Origin: Nepenthes gracilis
Taxonomy: Eukaryota > Streptophyta > Magnoliopsida > Caryophyllales > Nepenthaceae
Direction: 5' to 3'
DNA: 64,000 bases
NCBI GenBank assembly: GCA_033239525.1
Contig: BSYO01000026.1
Coordinates: 9,410,371-9,474,370 of the forward strand
In this document: piece by piece, positions 1 to 12,505 of the stretch
Numbering within the stretch: the stretch's first letter is position 1
Layout: each line of letters begins with the position of its first letter
Made by a program: the position numbers and the translations under genes
Notes under the pieces: model-generated
Told to the model about the DNA's origin: nothing
Database searches by the model: none
Seen by the model: the letters and a program-made list of their open reading frames with translations, nothing else

Positions 1-1078
1 GTGCTTCATCCATGATCTCTTTCCCTAATTCTGCCATACTCAGTACGTAAATCCTGCCTTTATATGTATGGATCCCATCCTTCCTGACCTCATAATCTGC
101 TCGGGTCTCATCAGGCAACACCATCGTGATATATGCTAGTACTGAGTCATCCTTCTGTGCTACTCTAATTCTTTCCAGAAGTATCAGCTGTACTTTAAAA
201 TATGAAACAATTACCTGCAGATTCCTCAGGTGTAATTGGATATTGCAATCCTTAACTTCCCCCAACATCTTCCACTCCCTCATCATCAAGTGGACAACAA
301 GACTGGTTGATTTCCTACTAAGTGAGTCAGCCACCACATTCGCCTTGCCTGGTTGGTACATGATTTGACAATCATAGTCCTTAAGTAGGTACATCCATCG
401 CATTTGACGCATGTTCAGTTCCTTTTGAGAGAAAAAAATATTTCAAACTCTTATGGTTAGCGTAAATGATGAACTCCTCTTCATAGAGATAATGCCTCCA
501 CACCTTTAATGCGAACACGATTGCAGATAACTCTAAGTCGTGGATCGAGTACTTCTACTTGTAAGCTTTTAGCTATCACAATCCATAGGCAGCTACCCTT
601 CCATGCTGTATTAGTACATAGCCCAAACCCTTTAGTGATTCATCACAATACACTACGAATCCTCCTGTACCTCTTAGAATTGTCAGAATCAATGCTGACG
701 TTAACCTTTGCTTTAGCTCCTGGAAGCTTTGTTCGTATTCATCAGACCAGATGAAATTGGCATCCTTTTGCGTTAATCTAGTCAATGGCATTGTTATGCA
801 GGAAAAATCTTCTACAAATCTCCTATAATATCCAGCCAAATAAAGAAAGCTCCTCACTTCAGTAGGGTTGATTGGGCGCGCCCACTCAATTGTAGCCTTT
901 ATTTTTGATGGATCTATCGATAGTCCCTCTCCAGAAATAACATGACCAAGGAACATGACTTCTTTCAGCTAGAAGTCTCACTTTTTAAACTTGGTGCAAA
1001 GACGATCATCCTACAATCTTTGCAGTACTATTCTTAAATGCTCCTCATGCTCGACTGCATCCTTCGAGTAGATTAGAC
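1..1078 (-). pseudogene. Ty3/gypsy pol fragment (RT end and RNase H)
   Basis: Read on the minus strand, the stretch from about 1070 to 1 encodes the end of a Ty3/gypsy reverse transcriptase followed by RNase H. Visible pieces, in order, are IYSKDAVEHEEHLR near 1070-1025, [18 protein letters not shown] (956-900), [11 protein letters not shown] (about 835-800) and the RNase H end YQPGKANVVADSLSRK near 365-315. This order and the GKANVVADxLSRK signature are typical of plant gypsy pol. The frame is broken by several stops and shifts (for example near 957-985 and 440-560), so it is a dead copy. The integrase would lie beyond the left edge. The RT side stops abruptly at 1083, where the next element is inserted just after the catalytic YxDD region would be expected. 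Confidence 0.85.
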
Positions 1079-1083
1079 TGTGT

Positions 1084-3740
1084 TGTGAGGTTCCAGGTTA
1101 AGAACATAAAAATTAGAAAGTAATTAAGTTAACATAGGTGAATTGTGGTAAAAATGTACGAGAGAAATCAGATTGAAAATCTCAAAAAACTGAAATTGGT
1201 AAATCGGGAACGGAAATTATAATCCATGAAATATTAATTTGTAAATAAGATTTTGGGTTTTAAATTATAATAATCATGACTTATTAAGGTTATATAATTA
1301 AAAATAAAGTTTAAGGATGTGAAAGATTGTGTTAAAATGTTCAAAACGGGTCCCGAACAGCGAAAATACGAAGTAGGCTTGCTGTGGGCCTGACTCGCAC
1401 CCTCTATAGGCTCGAGCCCATGGCGATCACAGAATCTAGATTGGCTGTGCTCTCCGCGCACTCGCCGCGTGCTCGAGCCCGACCTGGGCAGTAAAGCTAT
1501 GCTCGCCGCGTGCTCTCTACGCACTCGAGCTCTAACCCATTTTAAAGCCCCATGCTGCTTCACGATTTTCATTTCTCCACACCACCAAACCCTTCTAGAG
1601 AGAGAGAGTGTGCTATTTCTAGAGAGAGGAAGGAGGAGATCGAGACTGTGGAGTCCGAATCCGTCCGAGAGCTAGTTATATAAGTAGTAGTACGAGTCGA
1701 GACAAATGTTTTCATACTCACTAACTTTTCTTTTTCGATATTTATTCATTTACATTGGGTATTTTCATTTTAATACCCACCCAAACTATGAAAAATGTAT
1801 TACCTGTGCTTTGAGACTAAGGATTATATAGTTTATTGCTCAATTTGCTCATTGATCCGTTCGGTGGAGTTCCACCAAATCCTAACCCATGCGAATTAGA
1901 GGTTTCCCATTTTCCCACCGAATTTTGTTAAATTGACTCCAAAATGTGAATCACCACATCCCAATTACATATATATATCGGCCGTACGATCGATCTCACA
2001 CGTTTTGACCTGTTCACGGCGTCCAAACTTCTAAAAGTGCATTGTTATTGTTCATCCGAAAAACAAGGAGAAATTTGCATGTTTTCACCTTCGTATTATG
2101 TTGAATCGACCTCAAAATATAAATCACCACGTCCCAAATGTGTATATATATTGATCGGACGATCGATCTCTCAAGATTCGACCCGTTCGTGACATTCGAG
2201 TCCTCTAAAAGTGGCCTAACACTGCTCATCTGAGAATAAAGAGAAGAATTGCATACTTTACCTTTATTTAATTGTGATGAAACTTATGATTAAATGTTCG
2301 TGTTAAATTGTAAACCCCAAAAATATGTATTTGTACACCGGAAGCAATGGAATGCGTTCCGAAGGCTTCTAAGATGATATTTGACCATCGGAGTAAGGAA
2401 TTCCAACTCTCTTATGAATTTGAAATGAATGGTTAAAAGGGTTTAAGTTTCAAAGAAAGAAAGGAACCAAGTAAATGGAGGAAAAATCCACAAAGGCATG
2501 ATATGACGGATTTGATCTCCCAGATGAAAATACGTGATGGGAATGTAATTTCCCGATTGAAAAATGAAATGAAATTTTGGTGGATTCTCTCCTCAAAGGA
2601 TTAAGATTAATCTTGAAACTAGGACCATGGACTTATACTGGGGTAGTATTCTCTTGGCTTACCATGTCCATTGGGGTGTGAACCCGAGGAATATATGGCC
2701 ACATATTCTGGCCGCTCGTGGGAGCAGGTGATGTTTGTATGTACGCCTTAGGATACTACTGTGAAAGAACGAGGATTGCCCTGGTCCCCGGGAGATATGG
2801 GGCGAATTGAGATGGCCGAGTGTTACAGGCCTAAAATGTAATCGATGGTCAAATACTACAGACCTAAAATGTAGCCGATGGTCAAATATTATAGACCTAA
2901 AATATAGTCGTGTGCTTTAGAATGTGGCAGACACATTCATTTTCTCGTTCTCTCACATCGTTGGTTAGTACGATGTACTAGCCCGGGGTCCGTAAAGATT
3001 AATGAAAGTAATAAAAATGAATAAACGTAACCGGCGTAAACATGTGAACCAAATGATCCCAAATGTCCCCTTTTTCCTCTCATGATTCCTTGTTACTGAG
3101 ATTATATATTTTCTCCCATCCAATTATTGCTTTCACTGTTATCTACCATTATTAGTGATGTATGATTACATTTATTGAACTTTACGCTCACTCTTACTAT
3201 TTTTTCTTCCAGATAAGAATATTAAGTTGGCGCCTGATTAGTCAGAGTAAGGAGAGGGACCTGCTTGAGGAGATTAGCTGGATATCGAAGGTTCGAAGAC
3301 TTGGATACATCTGTTGTAATAGAATGTAAATAGTCTACTTAGATTAATGTGGTTTATTATTATTTTATGGTTATTGTTATACTTCTATAGGTTTCTAGAT
3401 TTAGCTATACTTTCGCAATAATATTAGATGTTTTGAATTTTGTTTAGTCCTAGACGGTTTCTCTTTAGATCCAATACAGTAGATAGAAATACTGTGTTGG
3501 AGCCATAGATGGTATGGTAGAATTGTGGTCCTGTGTATTGTGTTGTAGGCCTTAATGTTGAAATTAGATAGTTGTGTACTTGTACAGGTTATTTTAAACA
3601 AGTTATATTTTTTGGTTTTCGTCTAATTGTAAAAGAAACTTTGTCAAAATTTCTGTAGAATCCATAATTTTAAGTTATGGGCTTTAGTTTATGTCACAAC
3701 TGACGGAGGTTATTTAATAAAAATAACCCGATCCGTCACA
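1084..3740 (+). repeat. 5' LTR of the LARD-like element
   Basis: The repeat begins TGTGAGGTTCC and ends CCGTCACA, giving the TG...CA ends of an LTR, and is 2657 bp long. Its first 1.65 kb recurs at 7810-9457. Inside are a tandem duplication of about 173 bp (units from about 1941 and 2114, both with the AATCACCAC motif) and three copies of a 33-bp unit at about 2827-2910. The 173-bp duplication also occurs in the other LTR, so it predates the insertion. Confidence 0.8.
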
Positions 3741-6700
3741 GTTGGTGTCAGATAAAAAGAGATGCCTTAGGTTTGATCTAAATCGTATACGAAAGATTAG
3801 GATCAGTTAAGATTTAGTTGAAATAGGTAGATTAAGGTATGAGATGATTAAGTTAGAATAATTCAAGGGATCTTAGTTTACCTAAACTAGATTAGACTTC
3901 AGTTGGAACTTAACGTTTAAGCTAGTTGATACCAAATGTAGGCCTAGGCTAATCAATTTAGGTTCAAGGACTGAGGTTAATCTGTTCTATATTGAGGCGA
4001 GATGAAGTAGTTAGAATTAGAAGAAATGCTTAAGTCTTGGCCTTAAGGAGTTAATTTTGAAATGCATTAATCTTATCCCCTCCCTCTAATCTGATTATTA
4101 GAGGTTAATAATCTTGCAATGTTTGTGGTCATAGGAAGTAACATGATTTTTAGGCAAGATATTACTCAGGGTAGTGGTCGACCGTGAGGTCAGGAGGAGC
4201 TGTAAGGAAGCATCTTGAGGTTTTAATTTCATTAGTGCCAACTTAGTATTTGAATTGATCAGTGATGATTCGAGGCCTAAGTTAATTGGTGTTAGATCAA
4301 GGTTCAAATTTGATTGGCTCTAAATTGAGATCCTGAGGCTAGTAATATGCTAAGAAGGGTTGCTTGATCAACCTAGCAAGCGTGATGAATAACGGTCAAA
4401 TGTGTGAATTCTAAGTGACTCGGACTCTGTGGAAATTGAGATATGGATCATAAGTATTGAAATGGTGTTTGTGGTAACCTAATGCTCAGAAAGATAAGAA
4501 GTATTGTAGGACATCTGCATGGGTGTTCTTTAATTGATAAGGTATTCTTCCCGACAAGTTAAGAAGCACAATTCTAATTGTAGTCAATTGATCACAAGAT
4601 TGAGGAATGTCCTTATCTAAGAACGGACGGTGAAGAGGTTCAGTGTTTTAAATCAAGATTCTAAGGTATTAACTCAAGGTGTTAAGTGTCACCTATCGTG
4701 ATAAGAGATAAGGCTCTTGGGTTTGATATTGTAGCCAGGTGTCATTTTGGGAATTTCGATGTTTGCTTTGTGTTTTCGAATTATGTGTAATTGGAGGACC
4801 TAGGCTTTACAATAGTAACAAAGGTGACCTAATATTCGGAGGATAAAAGATATATCAAGGTGGATGTTCATGAATGAATCTTGGATAAATGTCTCCCGGA
4901 AGAGATTTTAGGACTATGATCTAAGTCGTAGACAGCTTGGTTGCTAGATTAAGGATAGTTCGTATCCTCTGGCCTGGCAATGAAGAAATCCAATGCCTTG
5001 GATTGGAGTTTTGGTGGTGATGGCGCATAAGAAAAATGTGTTGATTACCGTGATGGAAGGTGAGATTTCTCAATTTTGATGTCACAGCACCTATATCGTT
5101 TGGGATCTCGAATATATAATTTTGTGATTCCTAAGTTTATTTGTTTAATTAAGGATCTAGGCTTGGTACAAACGGTATCGAGGTTTGTGACATTTTTTTG
5201 GGTTCGTAGATACGATTGGTTGTGTTGAATTCACTTGTTTTGAGGTGTCAAATCCTAATCTGATTTTAATGGTAGTTGGTGGACGAACCGCTGCGCTAGC
5301 ATGGATTGGATGGTAATAGATAACATCCTACAATTGGGTTGTGAGATTTGTAGTATAAGTCTGAATTGATCAAGGTGTCAGGAGATTAGTGTTGTCTTTC
5401 CTGCAAATATTTAATGAGGATCTGCGCTAAGTCTAATTCGTATATGCGGCCACATCTAGAGGTCATTTTATGGTCACTGAGGAATTTTGGTCATGTGACT
5501 ATTTGAGGATGTTATTAGAAGGAAGACTAGGTTGATTTATCTTTTGATTGGTAATTTGAAGTTGTATCAAAATCGACGTCGATCGTTGAGGATTCCATGC
5601 AGAGCCGAGGAAGTATCGATTTTACATCATTGTGGAATACTCTCAAACCTTCGAGGTAAATAAGATGGACCGATAAGTTATTCATGAATTTTAAAAATGG
5701 GGTTACCTAGGAGATTAATTATTTGATAAGCGAACATTGTGAATGAATAGGTGAATTACTCGATCTATTGTAAAGGCTTGATAATTTCTAATATCGATTT
5801 GTATCCATAGCATGTACATTGTGGATTAATGGAAGTTGTAGCCTTGACGGTATTCAAGATAAGTATATGGCTGCTACGAAGTCCGAAAACATCGTTTGGG
5901 TTTTATAGGTCCATTAATGTTTCATGAAATTTTATGGGTTGGATCTTCTAGCCTTATTTGGGTCCATGTTGAGATGACTTCATTGATAAATTCAAAAGGA
6001 CATGGGGTGTATGCAATTTATTTGAGGATTATGTCATGAATTGTGAACAGCTAATAATCCGTATGCCCCATTAAGAAGGGAATGCAAGTTTAGCTTAAAG
6101 AAATGCCTTGTTAAGCATGTGGTTTTTTGTTAGCATGATTTTGAAATCCATAAAACCTTAAGCGGTGACTAATTGGGAAGACTGATTAGTGTCGTGGAAG
6201 CATATGGTCATCTTGGGTCAAACTGAAGTTATTTAGTGATCTGACAAGTATTACTCGAAGATTCCCATATCAGTGAGACGTTTGTATTAGAAGAGATTTG
6301 TAATTATTAGAACAAAAGATAAAAAGTAAGTTTCCGGGGACTGAAAGGGTTAATTGACGTCTATGTCATTTGGTTAACCCCTAATGGGCCTGGTAAGTCA
6401 TTATAGAGTGCAATACCTTTGAAAAAGGTTAGGATTATATTACTTTCACATCATGACAGGAGCCCACCCACGGACTAAGTGGGGAAAAATTCATAATTAG
6501 AGTTACTCCACGTATAGGTCGAAATTAGCGATTGAAGCCTCCGTTTTGAGTACTTAAGGGTTTTGTCTTTGAAGATAGCCATTATTAAAATTTTAAGAGC
6601 CAAAATAATTGTATCATAAGGAAAAGATGATCATATGATGTTGCCTGTGGACAGATCTATTTAAAGACTGGGAAGGTAAACCTCCGTGTCTTTTAAGGAA

Positions 6701-7799
6701 AACAGACATCAATACTGACAATTGATATTAGGAGTCTTTAGACTTAACATGTCTTCAAAGTTTTGTAGGAGATGTTAAAGGTAAATCGCGAGTAGGTCCA
6801 AATACTTGGGTAATAGGAGGTCATATTCTTAAATTGGGAGATATAAGTATTGGAGCTATGCAATTATGAAATATTAAGTCCTTGTGGTTTTGTTTCAGGA
6901 CAATTAGAGTGACCCACTTATTGAAAATTATAGAAGACGTATTTGGATTGGATCAGTTGGCTCATTGGTATGCTAATGGGATCTTGAGGTTACTCAGTAA
7001 TTGGATTCTAAGGTTACGAGGAGAATGATTGAAAGTTATATCGAATCTCTGGGTGATCGTTATGATTGTAGTTTTGAATGTGGTTGTAGTTGGATGATTG
7101 TGGGATTCGTCTTCATGGTATGACTATCCTATGATTGTTTTAATCAGAGTTGCCATATATTCTAGGTGTGTGATATGGGCTATGTATTTTGGGGAATATG
7201 TCAATTTGTCGACTTACCAATGAATTAGCGAGAATATTAATTATTTTGAATTTAAAGTTTGATTGTGTTTTAAGGTTTATATCAAAATCTTAGTCAAACT
7301 TGATCAGAGGAATTTAGGGACGTCGAGCTAAATTAGATATGGTAGTGAAATTTTAATGGGATGATTCGTGGTTAGGTAATTAATCAGAATAGCACATCGG
7401 AAGTGTTGTGGGCCCATGGCCCAGAGATTTCAGAATGAGGTTGAGGTCCCCTATGATCGAATCCTTTTCGAGGCTTGGAATGAACTGAAGTGGAAGTTTG
7501 TTGGTTCACTTGAAGTATCAAATTAGGCAGGAGGAATGGTCAGCATTATTTTTAGGCCGTTTCGGGAATTTTAGTGATTGTAATGAAGTCTCCATTTTAT
7601 CGATAGCCAAGAAAATTAATAAGTATTTTGGTTAAGCCGTTTGGGAGACTAAGAATTTGTCTTGTGATAAGGGCCCCCTAGGATAAGTTGTTTTATCAAG
7701 GATGTGACATAGGATCGCGAAGACTAAATTCTGAAAGGGATTTTCCCAATTATAAATCCCGAGGTTCATCAAATTTTGAGGATAAAATTTTTTATCAGT
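3741..7799 (+). other. Non-coding interior of the LARD-like element
   Basis: About 4 kb between the primer site and the polypurine tract. I find no zinc knuckle, protease, RT, RNase H or integrase motif in any frame, and stops are frequent throughout. An old mutated polyprotein would normally leave some readable motif, as the neighbouring copia elements do, so I read this as genuinely non-coding. Confidence 0.6.
3742..3755 (+). other. Primer-binding site (tRNA-iMet type)
   Basis: TTGGTGTCAGAT lies directly after the LTR end. It matches the usual plant iMet primer site TGGTATCAGA except for one base in the core, and sets the left LTR border and plus orientation. Confidence 0.65.
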
Positions 7800-7809
7800 G
7801 GGGGAGAGT
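7800..7809 (+). other. Polypurine tract
   Basis: GGGGGAGAGT stands immediately before the TGTGAGG start of the right LTR, the expected place for plus-strand priming. Confidence 0.7.
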
Positions 7810-9457
7810 TGTGAGGTTCCGGGTTAATAATATAATAATTAGAAGGTAATTAAGTTAACACAAATGAATTGTAGTCAAAAGGTACAGGAGTAATCGGATT
7901 GAAAAGTTCAAAGAACCGGAATTGGTAAATCGGGAACGAAAATTGTAAGCCATGAAATATTAATTCGTAAATAAGATTTTGGATTTTAAATTATGATAAC
8001 CATGACTTATTAAGGTTATATAATTAAAAACAATGTCCAATGATGTGAAAGATTGGGCTAAAATGGTCAAAACTGGTCCCGAACAGCAAAAATGTAAAGT
8101 AGGCTTACTGTAGGCCTGACCCGCGCCCTTTGTAGACTCGAGCCCACGGCGAGCACAGAATCCAGATTGGCTGTGATCGCCGCGCGCTCGCCGCATGCTC
8201 GAGTCCAGCTTGGGCAATAATGCTACGCTCTTTGCGCGCTCGAGCTCCAACCCATTTTAAAGCCCAATGCTGCTTCACGATTTTTATTTCTTAATGCCAC
8301 CAAACCCTTCGAGAGAGAGAGAGCGCCGTTTCTAGAGGGAGGAAGGAGGAGATCGAGGCTATGGAGTCCGAATCCGTCCGAGAGTTAGTTATAAAAGTGG
8401 TAGTATGCGTCGAGGCAGTGTTCTCATACTCACTAACTTTTCTTTTCCAATATTTATTCGTTTATCATCGGGTATTTTCGTCTCAATACCCTCCCAAACC
8501 ATGGAAAATGTATTACTCGTGCCTTGAGACTAAGGATTATGCAGTTTATTGTCCGATTTGCTCATCGATCCATTTGGTGGAATTCCACCAAACCCTAACC
8601 CATGCAAATTGGGGGTTTTCCATTTCCTTGCCGTATTTTGTTAAATTGACCCCAAAATGTGAATCACCACATCCCAATTACGTATATATATCGGCTGTAC
8701 GATCGATCTCGCACGTTTCGACCCATTCGCAGCGTCCGAACCCTCTAAAAGTGCAACGTTACTGTTCATCCGAAAAAGAAGGAGAAATTTGCATGTTTTC
8801 ACCTTCGTATTATATTGAATCGATCTCAAAATGTGAATCACCACGTCCCAAATGTGCATATATATTGACCGGACGATTGATCTCACAAGATTCGACCCGT
8901 TCGCGGCGTTCGAGTCCTTTAAAAGTGGCCTAACGCTGTTCATTAGAGAATAAAGAGTAGAATTGCCTACTTTACCTTTATTTAATTATGATGAAACTTA
9001 TGATTAAATATTCGTGCTAAATTGTAAGCCCCGAAAATGTGTATTTGTGCACCGGAAGCAATGGAATGCATCCCGGAGGCTTCTAAGATGATATTTGACC
9101 ATTGAAGGTAAGGAATTCTAACTCTCCTGTGAACTTAAAATGAATAGTTAAAAGGGGCTTAAGTTCTAAAGAAAGAAATGAATCGAGCAAGTAAATGAAG
9201 GAAAAATCCAAAAATGCATGATATGACGGATTTGATCTCCCAGATGGACATACGTGATGGGAATGTAATTTCCATATTGGAAAATGAAATGAAATTTTGG
9301 TAGATTCCCCCCTTAAATGATTAAGATTAATCTTGAAATTAGGACCATGGACTTATATTGTTGGGTAGTATTCTCTGACTTACCATATCCATCGCGGTGT
9401 GAACCCGAGGAATATATGGCCACATACTTTGGCTGCTCATGGGAGCGGGTGATGTTT
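7810..9457 (+). repeat. 3' LTR of the LARD-like element, truncated
   Basis: This copy follows the first LTR base for base with scattered substitutions, including the 173-bp internal duplication (units near 8654 and 8827). Homology stops at about 9457, where the left copy would continue for roughly 1 kb more. A 190-codon open frame at 8361-8933 lies wholly inside this LTR and is taken as fortuitous, since the left LTR does not keep it. Confidence 0.8.
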
Positions 9458-10404
9458 TATCCACCTATCATCCAGCTCTCATCCAGGCAAATAAAAATCC
9501 CATCTTTTACTTTCAATTACGTAATTCAATAGAATTTGTAGCATGATTCCACAAATTATCAAACCCCCAATGTTAGCGACCACTCTCCAAGTTTCGATTT
9601 TCATTTTGTGGCTCTGTTTACCCACCATAAAACCCTAAAATCCTAAATCAAAGCCGTTGCTCTATTTTTCCCATTTTCTGGTTCCAATAAAGAAAATACG
9701 ACCAAATCTAACAAAATCAATGTATATAATAAGAAAATAATTATTAACTAAGAAAATGGAAGAATTTATTTGTAAGGTCATAGGGTTTAATTTATATCAC
9801 CACCTTTGAGTCACTAGACCCGGCTGAAAAAACGAAAACAGAACACGGTGTTCTATTTCCCACGGTGGCACCAAATCCCCAAAATCATGAGGTATACCAT
9901 GTAAAACAATTACTTTATGACTCCACTGATCAATTTATCATGCCCCAATTTAACGTAAAGCCCTAACAATCTGAGAATTTCACCAATCGAGCCATAGGCT
10001 CTATTCTCTCATTTCCAACTCCTCAACCCATAACACAACCAATTTTCATGAAATCACGATATGAAAGCAAGGGAATATCATCAACAAGAAGAAAGGAAGA
10101 ATTTAATTTACAAGATAGGAAATTTACTTTCCTCAATTTCGTGATCGACGGTGACGACTCTACTTCGGTGTGTTCTTCCTCTTTGGTTTGTCCTCCTCTT
10201 CTCCTAACCCTACCGTCTCCTTATATAATGAAGGGTGAATTTAGAGTCCTCGCAGGGTTTCCATGTGAAGACCGATTTCCTTCCTGCTTCACCGCTGCCC
10301 ATCCATGCCTTCCTTCTTTCCCTTTCTTTTTTTTTCTTTCCTTCCTTTTCTTCCTCTCTTCCTTTCTTTTCATCTCTTTTCCTTCCTATTCTCCCTTCGT
10401 CCTT

Positions 10405-10446
<42 letters not shown>

Positions 10447-10817
10447 TATTCTTTTATGTATCACTATATATATATATATATCTTGATTTTAGTATTTTTA
10501 ACTTTATTATATTTTCATTCAACACATTTTGATACACTAAGACCTACCTGTCACATCTTAATTTAATTATCTCGGTTCACAATTAAATTAACTTAATCTA
10601 GTTCACTAATTAATCTAAATTTAATTTAATGGCCCAAGTATTTATTCCTAAATCCCTTGATCCAATTATTCTAACTTATTAGACCCATGTATCAGTCCAA
10701 CTATATAATTTTAAGCCTAAGGATAATTAAGAATTATTAAATAATTATCAAAATTAATTTGATAATGTATTATAAATAAATAAATAAATAAATAAATAAA
10801 ATTTTCATGGTATTACA
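9453..10817 (-). repeat. Gypsy-type LTR, probably solo
   Basis: On the minus strand the repeat starts TGTAATACCATGAAAATTTT, a common plant gypsy LTR start, with a TATATAAGGAG promoter-like site near 10222-10234. The other end may be the TGTTTTATCC at 9453, which reads as ...AACA on the minus strand. There is no polypurine tract outside 10817 and no primer site outside 9453, so it looks solo. The flanking five bases (GGTGA and GGAAG) do not match, so one side has probably been rearranged. It contains (TTA)n at about 10405-10450, (TA)n at about 10465-10482 and (AAAT)n at about 10775-10803. Confidence 0.5.
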
Positions 10818-11800
10818 GGAAGACAAGGCGTTGGTGTTGTAGCTTCTTTACCGATTTTGTATGATCATATTGTTACAATACTACTATTTGGAAAGGACAA
10901 GCTCAGTCTGGATGAAGTCATCGCTTCCTTTATGGCGAAGGGAAGCGTTGAGGATTTGGAGGAGTCGAGGCTCTTAGCATCCACTAGCTGTTAGAGATAC
11001 AGGAGATCGAGCGACTGAGGAGGCAAATCGGAGAGGAATAACGGTCCGTCCAAGATCAGGATATGGAATGCTTTCATTGTGGCAAGAAGGGTCATATGAA
11101 GTGTGGTTGTCCCAAGAGAAAGTAGAAGAATGAGGGCAGAGGTGAGCGTCAAGAAAGGAGGGATCAGGATGATAACGATTGGACACAAGGCTTTCCGAGC
11201 CAGGAGATGAGTTAGGTGATGGATAGCGGTTTCTTTTACCATGCGACATCAAGGAAGTCCCTATTTACTAGGTATACACACGGGGACTATAGGGTATTAA
11301 ATATGGGTAACGATGGTTTGTTAAGGGTTATTGGTATCAAAAATTTTAGTTTGTGGACAAACAATGGGACAAAGTTTGTGTTAAAGGGCATGCGATATGC
11401 CCCAAATTTATGCTTGAATATGATTTTAATCGAAAAACTTGATGAAAAAGTCTTTTGCCCTACGTTCAGAAAAGACCAGTGAAAATTCATCACAGGTGTC
11501 TCGGTTGTGGCACGGGGAAGCAAGCGATCAGGGCGATACTTGATGAAGGTTTCAGTTACTAAGGAAATATCAAGATGATAAATTGGGGTATTGGTCAAAG
11601 TAGCAAGAATAGGAGATAGAGGAGGAGTGCAATGGAGAGTGATTCTATCGCCACGGAGAAGCTGAAGGGAAATGAATATATTACCCGTTTGGTGGAACGG
11701 AAGAAGGTATCATTCGGGTTGGCAAAGGTCAATGTCGGGACCCCATCGGAGGAGAAGTTGCCGAAGGGCAGGTGATGACAATCGTCAGTGAATACGAAGG
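10818..11800 (+). pseudogene. Ty1/copia gag-protease fragment
   Basis: The plus strand encodes the end of a copia gag: a stretch reading YDHIVT...KDKLSLDEVIAS near 10860-10925, then a CCHC zinc knuckle MECFHCGKKGHMKCGCPKRK at 11063-11122. The protease start follows at about 11218, MDSGFFYHATSRKSLF, where the family's DSGASxH active-site motif appears as DSGFFYH. The next residues (GDYRVLNMGNDG, about 11284-11320) are also typical. Stops and shifts break the frame, and integrase, RT and RNase H are missing, so this is a deleted remnant. Upstream gag is lost at the border with the LTR at 10817. Confidence 0.8.
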
Positions 11801-12505
11801 ATCCACCACAAGGTCATGAGAAAAAATTTATTTAGTTTTGGTCACTTCCTTGTGGGTGTCATAATAAATAGAAGGTTATCAAAAAGTCACATGAGGTTCA
11901 TGCGAGAAATGGAAGAAGCGTGCACAACGAAGGTTTGAAGTGTGGATTCCAAATTGATAACGCTCAAGTACCGATTCCAGATTGATGGTTCAAACACTGC
12001 GCTTGAAGCACGCTCGAGTGGAGCTCGAGCACTGATTCCAGTGATGCTCGTGCTTGAGCACCAATTCACAATATAAAACTCATCAAACATGTTTTAGGGC
12101 AAAAAAACTTTCGAAATTATTCTCATACAATGAGCACCGCACAGAGAGAGCGAGAGAAGAGGAAGAAGAGAGAAGATGAAGAAGTTTGGTATCTAATTGA
12201 GATTCGATTGGAAATTTATTCTTTATTAAAGTCGGATACGTGGTTCTAGAGTCAATTTCTACAGCGTATTTTCATTTGATTGCTCATATTTCTTATTATA
12301 TTTTTCTTATGAGTTATTGGGTGTATTGAGGGGTTTATAATCACCCATTTTTTATTCAAGATTGTACTAAAGGAATTTTAGAATGGGTTTTTGTAACCGA
12401 CACTTTTACAGTAGATTTGTCCAATTGTTTTTCCCTTAGTTAGAATTAATTTTTTACATTAAAAATATTATATATTATTATATTTTTTGTGCTCACTAGT
12501 CTGAT
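11801..12505 (+). repeat. LTR-like tail of the copia remnant
   Basis: About 700 bp follow the gag-protease remnant. They include a purine-rich GAGAGAGCGAGAGAAGAGG leader near 12140 and a run ending in AT-rich DNA, a layout often seen at an LTR R/U5 region. I could not find a second copy in the window, so the borders are guesses. Confidence 0.3.

Larger units (their letters stand above)
1084..9457 (+). mobile_element. LARD-like gypsy-type element, non-coding interior, 3' LTR truncated
   Basis: Two direct copies of a long terminal repeat (1084-3740 and 7810-9457) flank about 4.07 kb that contains no recognisable gag or pol and no open frame longer than about 70 codons. A primer site follows the left LTR and a polypurine tract precedes the right one, so the parts of a plus-strand LTR retrotransposon are all there. 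Long LTRs plus a non-coding interior match the LARD class (large retrotransposon derivatives), which depend on enzymes from other elements. The right LTR loses homology to the left one at 9457. The element sits inside gypsy pol; the right target duplication cannot be checked because that end is missing. Confidence 0.75.

Noticed and set aside
8361..8933. 190-codon open frame on the plus strand
   Set aside because: Lies entirely in the 3' LTR of the LARD-like element; the partner LTR does not keep the frame and no domain is visible.
10048..10566. 172-codon open frame with a Phe/Leu-rich hydrophobic tail
   Set aside because: The tail is translation of CTT and TTA simple repeats inside an LTR, not a membrane protein.
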